Positions 41,827-50,531 of a DNA stretch of 50,531 nucleotides are shown piece after piece. Under the pieces are notes generated by a model. The model was not told the DNA's origin. It saw only the letters and a list, made by a program, of their open reading frames with translations, and searched no databases. Position 1 is the first letter of the stretch, and every line of letters begins with the position of its first letter. The stretch comes from Bryobacterales bacterium (GTDB lineage Bacteria; Acidobacteriota; Terriglobia; Bryobacterales; Bryobacteraceae), in assembly GCA_003167255.1 (NCBI GenBank), contig PMTR01000038.1:1-50531 (forward strand), in the 5' to 3' direction. Made by a program: the position numbers and the translations under genes.

Positions 41827-42402
41827 ATGAAGGTGATCGCTTTCAACGGCAGTGCGAGAAGAGGCGGCAATACTGCGATTCTGCTCCGCTACGTGCTCGG
41901 CGAAGTGGAAAAGGAAGGCATCGAAACCGAACTGGTGGAACTGAGCGGATCGAAGATCCATGGGTGCCTGGCGTGCCGCAAATGCTCGGTCCGGAAAGAC
42001 GGCCGGTGCGCGCAGAATAACGATATGGGGAACGCCTATATCGAAAAAATGGCGGTGGCGGACGGTATTCTGCTCGGTTCGCCCACCTACGTGGCCGATG
42101 TCTCGCCTGAGATTAAGGCGCTGATCGACCGCGCCTGCATGGTGGGAGGCGCCAATGACGGCATGTTCCGCCGTAAGGTGGGGGCGGGAGTGATCGCGGT
42201 GCGAAGAGCCGGGGCGATTCACGCCTTCGATGCCCTGAACCACTTTTTCCTGATCAGCGAGATGATCATACCGGGCTCATCCTACTGGAACATCGGAATC
42301 GGGCGGGAACCCGGCGAAGTAGAAAAGGACGAGGAAGGCATCCGCACCATGAAGGTGCTGGGACAGAACATGGCGTGGCTGCTGAAGAAGTTAGCCTCGT
42401 GA
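41827..42402 (+). CDS. NAD(P)H-dependent FMN reductase / flavodoxin-family protein
   Basis: Protein of 191 residues with the flavodoxin-like FMN loop MKVIAFNGSARRGGNTAIL. A CLACRKCSVRKDGRC cysteine cluster follows around residues 48-62, then GILLGSPTYVADVSPEIK. This matches iron-sulfur-flavoprotein or FMN-reductase-like oxidoreductases; whether the cysteines bind a cluster cannot be told. It is followed after 19 bases by the remnant of an aldo/keto reductase gene. Confidence 0.85.
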   Translation: MKVIAFNGSARRGGNTAILLRYVLGEVEKEGIETELVELSGSKIHGCLACRKCSVRKDGRCAQNNDMGNAYIEKMAVADGILLGSPTYVADVSPEIKALIDRACMVGGANDGMFRRKVGAGVIAVRRAGAIHAFDALNHFFLISEMIIPGSSYWNIGIGREPGEVEKDEEGIRTMKVLGQNMAWLLKKLAS

Positions 42403-42421
42403 GCAAGGAAAGGTGCGCTCC

Positions 42422-42510
42422 ATGGAAGACCTGATTCCGCTCGGCAAAACGGATATCCGTATCTCGCCGTCGGTTTGGGGACATGGCAATGCGGCGTCCG
42501 CGCATCCGTT
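42422..42510 (+). pseudogene. Aldo/keto reductase remnant, frameshifted and truncated
   Basis: From the ATG the frame reads MEDLIPLGKTDIRISP, a typical aldo/keto reductase start. One base appears lost there: the continuation GLGTWQCG is found in the next frame (GGTTTGGGGACATGGC...). Nothing of the remaining ~280 residues is present, so only the gene's 5' end survives. Confidence 0.7.
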
Positions 42511-42649
42511 CCAGTTCAGGATCGAGTCCCCGCCCGTGACCACAACGGCGTAACGCTATTGCTCCTTGGTGTCGTAATTGCGCCGAGCGGGCGGCGACGA
42601 AGGGCACGAGCCGCGACCGCCCACCACCCGCCTCCATTTCCCAAATCCC
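42511..42649. other. Junction of degenerate pieces
   Basis: No gene. At 42611-42626 there is a 16-base match to the last bases of the tRNA-Val gene (CCGCGACCGCCCACCA). Confidence 0.4.
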
Positions 42650-43084
42650 TTACGCTGCCGCGCCCCGCAGCTCGATCACGTAGTAGCGGCAGGGCGTCGT
42701 GCCGGGATTGTGGGCGTTGTGGAGTATGTTCGAAGAGAAATAGACAATTGAACCGGCTTCGGCCGTTTCCGATTTGTCTTCCATGTGCACTTCGAGCGTA
42801 CCCGATACAATGATCAGCATTTCGGGGTGCTCGTGTTTGTGCGGAGCGTGCGTGTCCATGCCGGCGCCGAGAATCGTCTCGTGTGTTTCGATATTGAAGC
42901 CGGTTTGCGTGGTTCCCAGGAAGAATTTGCGGCCCTGTTTCTCATCGGCGCCGGTATAAGGGATCTGCGCGGAGTGGTAGATCTTGGCCGGCAGCACGGC
43001 AGGCGCCTCGGTCTGTTGCGCGGAGGCGCGGAAGGCCAGCGCGGGAAGCAATGCCGCCAGGTCACGGCGCGAAAACGTCATCAT
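42650..43084 (-). CDS. Cupin-domain protein, Tat-exported
   Basis: Protein of 144 residues; the ATG at 43084 has AGGAGG six bases upstream. A twin-arginine leader (TFSRRDLAALLPALAFRASA) is followed by a single cupin barrel with HAPHKHEHPEMLIIVSGTLE and the second motif SNILHNAHNPG, providing the His/Glu metal ligands. Probably a small periplasmic metal-binding or sugar-binding protein; no substrate can be given. It precedes the DUF6807 gene in position but lies downstream of it in the direction of transcription. Confidence 0.85.
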   Translation of the reverse strand: MMTFSRRDLAALLPALAFRASAQQTEAPAVLPAKIYHSAQIPYTGADEKQGRKFFLGTTQTGFNIETHETILGAGMDTHAPHKHEHPEMLIIVSGTLEVHMEDKSETAEAGSIVYFSSNILHNAHNPGTTPCRYYVIELRGAAA

Positions 43085-43115
43085 CGGTCTCCTCCTGTAA
43101 TGTTCTACGGCACCA

Positions 43116-43997
43116 TCATCGCATGTCGGCGACGCGCACCCGGAACGCCAGCGTGAGCGGCTCGCCGGGTTCGAGCGTGTAACCGTCGATGGCGCCGGTG
43201 CGGCCGGGGAAGGATGCGCCGGCAAAGCCGCGGGTCCGCAGGATCCATTGATACGGCACACCGGGGTTTCGCTCGTCGGGAGTGATCCGCACCACCGCCC
43301 GTTTGCCTGCGTAGACGCCTTCCACTTCCACCGAGCGGTGCCGGTTCAAATCTTCGTCCTTCGTAACCACTTGGCCGTCGGCGCGCAGCACTCTTTGTTC
43401 GGCGGGCGCGAAGTGGGCTACGAAACCGCCGGAACTCTTGCCGGGATCGGTGGCTCCGCGCAGCGTCACCGCACCGGAGATCGCTTCCCAGATGAGCTGC
43501 ACGCGGAATTCGCGCGCGCCATCGCGCGTGGGGAAGACCGTCAGGCGCAGATCTTCCCGCACGATGTCGCGGCCGCCGGCCTGCCAGAGATTTCGCACCG
43601 TGAGGAGCGCTTCGCGCGCGGTCGCGCTCACCCCCGGAGCCCCGGCGGGGCGCAGTTGAACGGTCAGATTTTTCCAGGAATCGAACTGTTGGCCGTCGGC
43701 TTCCACGATCGGCCAGGCCCAGTAGAGGCCGCGGTGGTGCAATTCGTTGGCCGGGAAGTCGTCGAGCACCGAAACGCCAGCCGGAGTCCAGACCGGGAAG
43801 AAATAGCAACAGCGGCGCTGGCTTTCCGGCGCCCCTTCACGAAGCTGCGGCCCGTAATTGTAAACCAGCGCCGGGCGGCCTCGCTCGCGCAGTTCCATGC
43901 GGTCGCCGCCGAGGTCTTTCCAGGCGAACGGCGTCTGGCCGGCCAACGGCAGCGCCAGAGCAAGCACCGGCGGAATCAGGCGGATGATGGGACGCAT
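43116..43997 (-). CDS. DUF6807 (PmoA-like) secreted protein
   Basis: Protein of 293 residues with a signal peptide (IIRLIPPVLALALPLAGQ). Recognisable family stretches are RPALVYNYGPQL, DDFPANELHHRGLYWAW with the conserved His pair, FVAHFAPAEQRVLRADGQ and NPGVPYQWILRTRGF. Such proteins are frequent in Acidobacteriota, Planctomycetes and Bacteroidetes and often lie beside sugar-catabolic genes; they are annotated as methane-oxygenase PmoA only by name. The start at 43997 puts the signal at the N-terminus; an in-frame ATG at 44054 would add 19 residues. It lies 31 bases before the cupin gene on the minus strand. Confidence 0.8.
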   Translation of the reverse strand: MRPIIRLIPPVLALALPLAGQTPFAWKDLGGDRMELRERGRPALVYNYGPQLREGAPESQRRCCYFFPVWTPAGVSVLDDFPANELHHRGLYWAWPIVEADGQQFDSWKNLTVQLRPAGAPGVSATAREALLTVRNLWQAGGRDIVREDLRLTVFPTRDGAREFRVQLIWEAISGAVTLRGATDPGKSSGGFVAHFAPAEQRVLRADGQVVTKDEDLNRHRSVEVEGVYAGKRAVVRITPDERNPGVPYQWILRTRGFAGASFPGRTGAIDGYTLEPGEPLTLAFRVRVADMR

Positions 43998-44110
43998 CGG
44001 AGATCCGCCATTATAGTCGCTGGCACTGTGGCAGGTTGCGAGTGAATTCGGCATGGTGGAACTGCACGTGCAAAGGGATTTAACGGCGAGATATCGCCAG
44101 AGAGGTTAAC

Positions 44111-44683
44111 GTGAAGAAACTTATAGTGCTATCACTTCTATTTTGCGTGGCTGCTTTTGCGCAACGCGGTGGGCAGCAAAAAGGCGGCGGTGCTCACCCG
44201 GCGGTCGGCGGGGGACACGTTCCCGCTCGCGGTCCTGCTCCCGCGAGGACTCCCACGCCGGCGCGCGCTTCGACCCCCGCACGAGGTCAGCAGACCAATG
44301 CCCCGGCCGGGAACCACGTTGCCGTGGACAGGCAAGGTCACCCGGACGTTCCGCACGTTGACGTCAAGAACGATAAATGGATCGGACATAATAGTGGCCG
44401 CAACGATGCGAATTACCGCCTCGCTCAGCCGTGGGCACACGGACATTTCACCGGTGGTATTGGAGCGCAATTTAGATTCAACCTTGCCGGTGGAAACCGG
44501 GAACGCTTCTGGTTCGGCAATTTCTACTGGGACGTCGCCCCGTACGATTACAACATCGTTGAGGGCTGGAACTGGACTGGCGACCAGATCGTGATCTACG
44601 ACGACCCCGACCATGAGGGCTGGTATCTCGTATACAACACCCGGTTAGGCACGTACGCTCACGCCGAATATCTGGGAGGTTGA
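44111..44683 (+). CDS. Secreted hypothetical protein with low-complexity Pro/Ala segment
   Basis: Protein of 190 residues, GTG start after AGAGAGG, with a signal peptide (KKLIVLSLLFCVAAFAQ). A Gly/Ala/Pro-rich linker with repeated PARxxTPAR units spans about residues 20-68. The C-terminal half is Trp/Tyr-rich (FWFGNFYWDVAPYDY, GWNWTGDQIVIYDDPDHEGWYLVYN). This layout recurs in acidobacterial exported proteins of unknown role. Confidence 0.72.
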   Translation: MKKLIVLSLLFCVAAFAQRGGQQKGGGAHPAVGGGHVPARGPAPARTPTPARASTPARGQQTNAPAGNHVAVDRQGHPDVPHVDVKNDKWIGHNSGRNDANYRLAQPWAHGHFTGGIGAQFRFNLAGGNRERFWFGNFYWDVAPYDYNIVEGWNWTGDQIVIYDDPDHEGWYLVYNTRLGTYAHAEYLGG

Positions 44684-45030
44684 CCCTCTACTGATACTGA
44701 TCGACGGCGTGCAACTCGAACCGGCGGTCCGGCTACGGATGAGAATCCATCCGCGGCAGGAACGGGGAACTTTGGGGCGATAGCAAATCTGGCACACCTA
44801 CGTGCAGCTTCTGCACTCTTCCCGGGTACATTCCCGCCGTGTCACTGCGGCAGTACCACCAGGGCGCACTTGGCTGGTCTCGTGCTCTATTACGCAGAGC
44901 GGTCTTCACAATCATGCCCAATTTGCCGAACCCTTCGATACTCTGGCAGCTTTCGCTTTCACTGCGCTGCCCGTCATCGGCCTTGGGGCTTGAGGAGTAG
45001 GCCATCGCGCGACTCCTCGCCAGGAACCAT
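44684..45030. other. Gap upstream of the efflux operon
   Basis: Nearly 350 bases with no convincing gene or RNA on either strand. The promoter and any regulator site of the RND operon should be at its right end. No TetR or MarR regulator gene is adjacent. Confidence 0.4.
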
Positions 45031-46392
45031 ATGCTCGATAGCTCAAGGATGCCGGCCGAACAGCCTCCCGAAACTCATGAGCCGGCCTCCGCTCCACCCG
45101 CACCCGTCACCCCGGCCCCGGCGGAGAGCGCTCGACCTGCGAAGCCCAAGCCTTCCCGCCGGCGCCGGCTGTGGCTGTGGCTGGCCGTTCTTCTCGTGCT
45201 GGGTTTAGGCGCGTATTTCGTGTGGTTGAGAATTGCCGCAGCGAAATCCGCTAGCGCGGCAAAGGCCGCCGCCGCGAAAGGTCCGCCGCCCATACCAGTG
45301 GTGGAGGCGGCATCCCACAAGGGGGACATCGGCGTATACTATTCGGGGCTTGGCGCCGTTACGCCCCTCGCGACGGTTACGGTGAGAAGCCGCGTCGACG
45401 GACAATTGATGAGCGTTCGCTATCGTGAAGGCGACACCGTCCACAAGGGCGATCTGTTAGCGGAAATCGACGACGGGCCGTATCAGGCGGCATTGACCCA
45501 GGCCGAAGGGCAACTGATGAGGGACCAGGCCGCCCTGGAGAACGCGCGCATCGACCTGGTTCGCTATCAACAGTTGGTTCCGCAGAAAGCCATCCCGGAG
45601 CAACAACTTGCCACCCAACAGGCAACCGTGCATCAGGACGAGGGAGTGGTGAAAATCGATGAGGGTCAAATCGAGAGCGCCAAGGTCAATCTGGCTTACT
45701 GCAAGATCGCGGCTCCAGTGACTGGACGCATTGGGCTGCGGCTGGTCGACCCCGGGAATATCGTTCAAGCTAGCGACACCACCGGATTGCTGGTCATCAC
45801 ACAGATGGATCCGATCAGCGCCATCTTTACGATCTCCGAAGATCAGCTTCAGGTCGTGCTCAAGAAGATGGCCGCCGGGCAGACGCTTGCAGTGGATGCC
45901 TACGACCGCGACGCCAAGACGAAGCTGGCGCAGGGGTCGTTGACAACACTCGATAATCAGATCGATCCGACCACCGGCACGCTCAAACTGAGAGCGACAT
46001 TCGCGAACGCGAAAGGTACGCTGTTTCCCAATCAGTTCGTAAACGCGAAATTGCTGGTACAGGAGAAGCACGGAGTAACCCTGGTGCCAACTGCCGCGGT
46101 ACAACGCAACTCGCAAGCGATCTACGTATACGTTGTCAAAGCGGATTCAACGGTGACCGTGCGTCCGATCACCATCGGCACTACGGAGGGCGATGACTCT
46201 GAAGTCACTTCGGGGCTGACGCCGGGAGAGGTCGTGGTGATGACCGGCGTCGACAAACTGCAGGAAGGGAGCAAGGTCAGCGCTCAGATCCCCTCCGCGA
46301 ACACCGCGGCCAGCTCGACCGTAACTGCCCCGGTCAGCACCTCGGTGAACCCCTCGGCCAAGAAGGGCAGCAAGGCCCGAAAGGGAAGTTAG
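45031..46392 (+). CDS. RND efflux periplasmic adaptor (MdtA/AcrA-like)
   Basis: Protein of 453 residues. A Pro/Ala-rich cytoplasmic segment precedes one membrane helix (LWLWLAVLLVLGLGAYFVWL, about residues 45-66). The mature part has a lipoyl/hairpin domain (VDGQLMSVRYREGDTVHKGD, with coiled-coil RYQQLVPQKAIPEQQL) and a barrel (YCKIAAPVTGRIGLRLVDPG). It links the inner-membrane pump to the outer-membrane factor. The start is the ATG at 45031 with AGGA upstream; 45049 is possible. The stop is directly followed by the outer-membrane factor ATG. Confidence 0.93.
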   Translation: MLDSSRMPAEQPPETHEPASAPPAPVTPAPAESARPAKPKPSRRRRLWLWLAVLLVLGLGAYFVWLRIAAAKSASAAKAAAAKGPPPIPVVEAASHKGDIGVYYSGLGAVTPLATVTVRSRVDGQLMSVRYREGDTVHKGDLLAEIDDGPYQAALTQAEGQLMRDQAALENARIDLVRYQQLVPQKAIPEQQLATQQATVHQDEGVVKIDEGQIESAKVNLAYCKIAAPVTGRIGLRLVDPGNIVQASDTTGLLVITQMDPISAIFTISEDQLQVVLKKMAAGQTLAVDAYDRDAKTKLAQGSLTTLDNQIDPTTGTLKLRATFANAKGTLFPNQFVNAKLLVQEKHGVTLVPTAAVQRNSQAIYVYVVKADSTVTVRPITIGTTEGDDSEVTSGLTPGEVVVMTGVDKLQEGSKVSAQIPSANTAASSTVTAPVSTSVNPSAKKGSKARKGS

Positions 46393-47910
46393 ATGAACCC
46401 GCCTCCGAAGTTCCCGGCGACGACGCTCCTCACCCTGCTGCTGGTTTCGGCCGGATGCATGGTGGGTCCCCGTTACAAAAAGCCTTCGGCCGCCGCACCG
46501 CCGGCATTCAAAGAGCAGCCGCCCGTGAACTTCAAGGAAGCGGAAGCGGCCGGGTGGAAGCAATCGCAGCCTGGCGACGCCTACTCGAAAGGCCGATGGT
46601 GGGAACTGTACAAGGATGCGGCCCTGAATGCGCTGGAGGAGCAGGTCAGCGTTTCAAACCAGAATGTACTGCAAGCGGAGGCGCAGTACCAGCAAGCCAA
46701 GGCCGCGGTAAGCGTGGCCCGCGCCGCGTTGTCGCCGACGGTGACCACTGCTCCGGCTGTCACCTTCGCGGGCGGCGGCACTACCGCTGGAACCAGCGCC
46801 GGATCGGGCACCCGAAAAAGTTTCAATCTGCCGTTCAACGTTGCGTGGGAGCCGGATCTATGGGGAAACATTCGCCGCGGCGTGACCGCGAGCACCGCCA
46901 CTGCCCAGTCTCTGGCGGCCAACGTGGGAAATGCCCGGTTGCTCTACCAGGCCGAACTGGCGCAAGACTACTTCGGTCTTCACGGCAAAGACGGAGAAGC
47001 GGAGTTACTCACTCGCACTGAGGCGTCTTATGAGGAGTATCTCAAGCTGACACGGGACCGCTTCTCCGCCGGCATAGCGTCGGACCTCGACATTGCCCAG
47101 GCAGAGTCGCAACTGTACGCCGTACAGTCGCAGTTGCTGGACCTTGGCGTCGAGCGCGCGGCGTTTGAACACGCCATCGCCATCCTGATCGGCAAAGCAC
47201 CCGCGGAACTCACCATTCCGCCGGTAACATTGAAGACTTCGCCCCCGCCGGTGCCGCCGGGGGTTCCGTCGGAACTGCTGGAGCGAAGGCCGGACATCGC
47301 CAGCGCTGAGCGGCAGGTGGCCGCGGCCAACGAGCAAATTGGGATCGCCATGGCGGCCTTCTATCCAAACCTGAGCTTGACGGGGAGCGGCGGGCTGGAA
47401 AGCTCCAGCCTGGCAAAATGGTTCACCTGGCCCAGCCGGTTCTGGTCGGTTGGGTCGCAACTGGCGGAAACGCTTTTCGATGCGGGCCGCCGCCGCGGCG
47501 TGGTGGTGGAACAGCGGGCCGCCTATGATGCCACCGTGGCCGCCTATCGGGAAACTGTGCTGACGGCCATGCAGCAGGTGGAAGACAACCTGGCCGCGTT
47601 ACGAATCCTGGCGAAGGAGGCGGACAAAGTACAGCAAACAGTTCAAGCGGCCAATCGTGCTCTCGACATATCCACCGCGCAGTACCGATCCGGAACGGCA
47701 AGTTATCTTCCGGTCATCATCTCACAGGCAACGCTGCTCAACGCCGACGTGACAGCGGTAACCCTGTTAACCCGCCGCCTGACAGCCAGCGTGCTGCTGA
47801 TCGAAGCGTTGGGCGGAGGCTGGAATGCGTCGCAGTTACCCACCAGGCAAGATGTTACGGCCCCACAGCGGCAACCAGGGGCGGCAGGACCCGGAGGGGA
47901 AGTTAGGTGA
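46393..47910 (+). CDS. RND outer-membrane efflux lipoprotein (NodT/OprM family)
   Basis: Protein of 505 residues with a lipoprotein signal ([14 protein letters not shown], acylated Cys in SAGC). Two TolC-type repeats are present, marked by [48 protein letters not shown] and FDAGRRRG. It forms the exit channel for the adaptor and pump encoded beside it. It begins at the base after the adaptor stop and overlaps the pump gene (GTGA), so the three genes form one operon. Confidence 0.93.
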   Translation: MNPPPKFPATTLLTLLLVSAGCMVGPRYKKPSAAAPPAFKEQPPVNFKEAEAAGWKQSQPGDAYSKGRWWELYKDAALNALEEQVSVSNQNVLQAEAQYQQAKAAVSVARAALSPTVTTAPAVTFAGGGTTAGTSAGSGTRKSFNLPFNVAWEPDLWGNIRRGVTASTATAQSLAANVGNARLLYQAELAQDYFGLHGKDGEAELLTRTEASYEEYLKLTRDRFSAGIASDLDIAQAESQLYAVQSQLLDLGVERAAFEHAIAILIGKAPAELTIPPVTLKTSPPPVPPGVPSELLERRPDIASAERQVAAANEQIGIAMAAFYPNLSLTGSGGLESSSLAKWFTWPSRFWSVGSQLAETLFDAGRRRGVVVEQRAAYDATVAAYRETVLTAMQQVEDNLAALRILAKEADKVQQTVQAANRALDISTAQYRSGTASYLPVIISQATLLNADVTAVTLLTRRLTASVLLIEALGGGWNASQLPTRQDVTAPQRQPGAAGPGGEVR

Positions 47911-49043
47911 ACCCGTCCCGGATCTTCATTCTTCGGCCGGTGGCCACCACCATGCTGATGGTGGGCATCCTGCTGGCAGGGGCGGTAGGGTATACGCAGT
48001 TGCCCGTTTCGGCGTTGCCGGAAGTGGATTATCCGATCATTCAAGTCACTACGTTCTATCCCGGCGCCAGTCCGGACGTGATGGCGTCTTCGGTGACCGC
48101 GCCGCTCGAACGTCAGTTCGGGCAGGTGCCCGGACTCCAGCAGATGACTTCCACCAGTTCCGACGGCAGCTCGGTGATCACCCTGCAATTCAACCTCAGT
48201 CTGAGTATCGATGTGGCCGAACAGGAAGTGCAGCAATCCATCAATGCCTCCGGCACGTACCTCCCGGCGGACCTGCCGGCCCCTCCCATCTACAGCAAGA
48301 CCAATCCAGCCGACACCCCCATCCTGACGCTCGCCCTGACTTCGACAGAGCTTCCGCTCTCAAAGGTTGAGGATCTTGCCGACACGCGACTGGCGCCTAA
48401 GATGTCGCAGTTGCCGGGGGTCGGTCTGGTCAGCATCAGCGGCGGGCAGAAACCGGCTGTCCGGATTCAGGCGAATCCCACGGCGATGGCCTCTTACGGG
48501 CTCAATCTTGAGGATCTGCGCACCGCCATCGTCGCCGCCAACGTCAATCAGGCCAAAGGGAACTTCGATGGAGCGTATCAGGCGTACCAGATTGGAGCCA
48601 ACGACCAGTTGCTCTCCAGCAGCGATTACGCTCCGCTCATCATCGCGTACAAGAACGGCCACCCCGTCAAATTGACCGATGTTGCCGCAATCCTCGATGA
48701 CACCGAGAACGTCCGGGAGGCCGCCTGGATGAACCAGACTCCTTCGGTCATCTTGAACATTCAACGGCAGCCCGGAGCGAATATCATCGCGGTCGTCGAT
48801 CGAATCAAAAAGCTGTTGCCTAACCTCACGTCGCCACTGCCCGCATCCATCCAAGTCAGCACCCTGACCGACAGGACCACCACCATTCGGGCCTCCGTGA
48901 GCGACGTGCGATTCGAGCTGATGCTTACGGTGGCGCTGGTGGTGATGGTCATGTTCCTCTTCCTGCGCAACATAGCCGCCACGATAATTTGCGCGGAGCC
49001 TTTGAGCGCGGCTTCCAGGGGAGCATCGCCCGCTTCGATGTAG
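47907..49043 (+). pseudogene. RND efflux pump (MdtB/MdtC-like), N-terminal fragment
   Basis: GTG start overlapping the outer-membrane factor stop. The first ~361 residues are a normal hydrophobe/amphiphile efflux pump: [56 protein letters not shown], and the second membrane helix ending [10 protein letters not shown]. There the match stops; 17 unrelated residues follow to a TAG. In the family this point is followed by helices with the VVDDAIV proton-relay aspartates. Those codons are missing and the gene resumes in another frame at about 49048. Confidence 0.85.
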
Positions 49044-49047
49044 CGGC

Positions 49048-50531
49048 GTCTCCCTGATTGCCGTTCTTATCCCTCTGTTATTCATGAGCGATATCGTGGG
49101 CCGCCTGTTTCGTGAATTTGCCGTTACGCTGAGCGTGACCATCCTGGCCTCGGCCGTGGTTTCACTCACACTGACTCCGATGATGTGCTCCAGACTGTTG
49201 AAGCACACCCCCGAAGAGAGCCAGGGACGCTTTTACCGGGCCTCGGAGCGCGCCTTCAATGCGGTCATCGCCTTCTACGGCAGGACGCTGAAGTGGGTGC
49301 TTGGCTGGCAGCTCGCGACCCTGCTGATCGCGGCCGCGACTCTCGGCTTGACCATCTTCCTGTTCGTCGTAATTCCCAAAGGATTCTTCCCCATTCAAGA
49401 TACGGGCGTTATCCAGGGGGTTTCCGAAGCAGCCCAGTCGGTGTCCTTTCCGGAAATGTCCAGTCAGCAGCAGCGGTTGACCAAGGTCATTCTGCAAGAT
49501 CCGGCCGTCGATAATCTGTCATCCTTCATCGGAATCGACGGGACTAATACAACCTTGAATAGCGGACGCATTCTCATCAACCTGAAACCGCTCGCCGCGC
49601 GTAAGATCAGCGCCAGCGATGTCATTCGCCGCCTGCAGCCGGAACTGGCGAAGGTGCCGGGCATCACGCTGTTCATGCAACCGGTTCAGGATCTCTCGGT
49701 CGAAGACCGCGTGAGCCGCACGCAATTCCAGTACACGCTGGAAGATCCGAACGTGGCCGAGTTGAATACCTACGCGCCGCAGATGCTCGCCAGGCTGCGG
49801 AAGCTGCCGCAATTGAGCGACGTGGCAAGCGATCAACAAACCCTCGGTCTTGGGGCTCGGCTGGTGTTCGATCGCAACACCGCTTCGCGGTTAGGGATCA
49901 CAACATCGGCCATCGACCAAACCTTATATGACGCCTACGGACAGCGGCAAGTGTCGACTATCTTTACGCAGTTGAACCAATATCACGTGGTGCTGGAAGT
50001 GAAGCCCGGGTTTGACAAGAGTCCTTCCAACCTGAGCGATTTGTTCGTCCGTGTTGGCACAGTTGCTTCCAGCGCTCCTGCGATTCACTCCTCCTCGGCG
50101 TTTCCGAATGGCGGCCAGATCCCGTTCAACACCTTCTCTCACGTGGAGACCACCACCGTTCCCATCACCGTGAATCACCAAGGTCAGTTTCCCGTGGTTA
50201 CGCTCTCTTTCAATTTGGCTCCGAACGTATCCTTGGGCGACGCCGTCAAGGCCGTGAACCAGGTGAAAGACGAAATGGGAATGCCGCCGAGTATACAGGC
50301 CGCCTATCAGGGCACGGCCGAGGCCTTCCAGGCATCGTTGGCCAACGAGCCGGTGCTGATTGCCGCGGCTCTGATTACGGTCTATCTCGTCTTGGGCGTC
50401 CTCTATGAAAGCTACATTCATCCGTTGACGATCCTGTCCGCGCTGCCTTCCGCGGGTGTCGGCGCCTTGCTCGCTCTCATCATCTGCCGGAACGATTTCA
50501 GCGTGATCGCTTTAATCGGCATCGTCCTGCT
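49048..50531 (+). pseudogene. RND efflux pump, C-terminal part after deletion and frameshift (runs off window)
   Basis: Homology resumes in the +1 frame with SLIAVLIPLLFMSDIVGRLF and continues through LTLTPMMCSRLLK, WQLATLLIAAATLGLTIFLF, FFPIQDTGVIQG, the second porter domain and AALITVYLVLGVLYESYIHP to the window edge. About 85 residues between the two parts are missing and about 60 unrelated bases lie at the junction. A possible internal start is the ATG at 49084, without a good ribosome site. The rest of the frame is undamaged, so the loss is recent or an assembly error. Confidence 0.85.

Noticed and set aside
1-50531. CRISPR array
   Set aside because: No set of three or more evenly spaced short repeats with unique spacers is seen; the repeats present are palindromic elements or single duplications.

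Overview
The window looks like a chromosomal segment of a high-GC soil Acidobacteriota of the Solibacter/Bryobacter kind. The evidence is the combination of very large Oar-type TonB-dependent receptors with an N-terminal carboxypeptidase-regulatory domain, a TIGR03435-type 'soil-associated' protein, TIGR03437-type C-terminal domains on secreted enzymes, many secreted or Tat-exported glycoside hydrolases, and several families of palindromic interspersed repeats. No phage structural genes, integrase, transposase or CRISPR array is visible.

Layout. Positions 1-10.2 kb hold a pectin/galacturonate locus: two TonB-dependent receptors, a GH28 polygalacturonase and a UxaE-like tagaturonate epimerase on the minus strand, divergent from a uronate isomerase-like gene and a second GH28 gene on the plus strand. 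Together these could release galacturonate and carry it to fructuronate. From 10.3 to 16 kb follow a TIGR03435 protein and a translationally coupled trio (two M16 peptidase-fold proteins, both lacking HxxEH, and a secreted protein). From 16 to 19.4 kb are a PilZ protein and the nitrogen-signalling pair glnB-glnD.

Accessory regions. 19.7-24.7 kb is a three-gene cassette (zinc-dependent phospholipase C-like protein, unknown protein, COG0523 GTPase/metallochaperone) bracketed by ~81-bp direct repeats. 24.8-27.0 kb is a 2,160-bp island carrying only a DarT/DarG toxin-antitoxin pair, integrated in the 3' half of a tRNA-Val(UAC) gene and bracketed by an exact 49-bp duplication. 39.3-41.8 kb is a block with an HNH-like protein, a TumE-like remnant plus its HTH antitoxin, and an RHH/PIN toxin-antitoxin pair. 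This block is bracketed by a 105-bp duplication of the 3' end of the neighbouring rhamnosidase gene, and the PIN module inside it is bracketed by a 24-bp duplication of the antitoxin's 3' end. Acquisition of cargo with duplication of a gene's 3' end is the recurring theme of the window.

The rest is carbohydrate-oriented: a Tat-exported xylose-isomerase-like TIM barrel protein, a GH44 enzyme and a GDSL lipase that both end in TIGR03437-type domains, a GH97 alpha-glycosidase, a GH78 rhamnosidase, a cupin and a DUF6807 (PmoA-like) protein. The window ends in an RND efflux operon (adaptor, inner-membrane pump, outer-membrane factor) whose pump gene has lost about 85 codons and the reading frame, including the region of the proton-relay aspartates.
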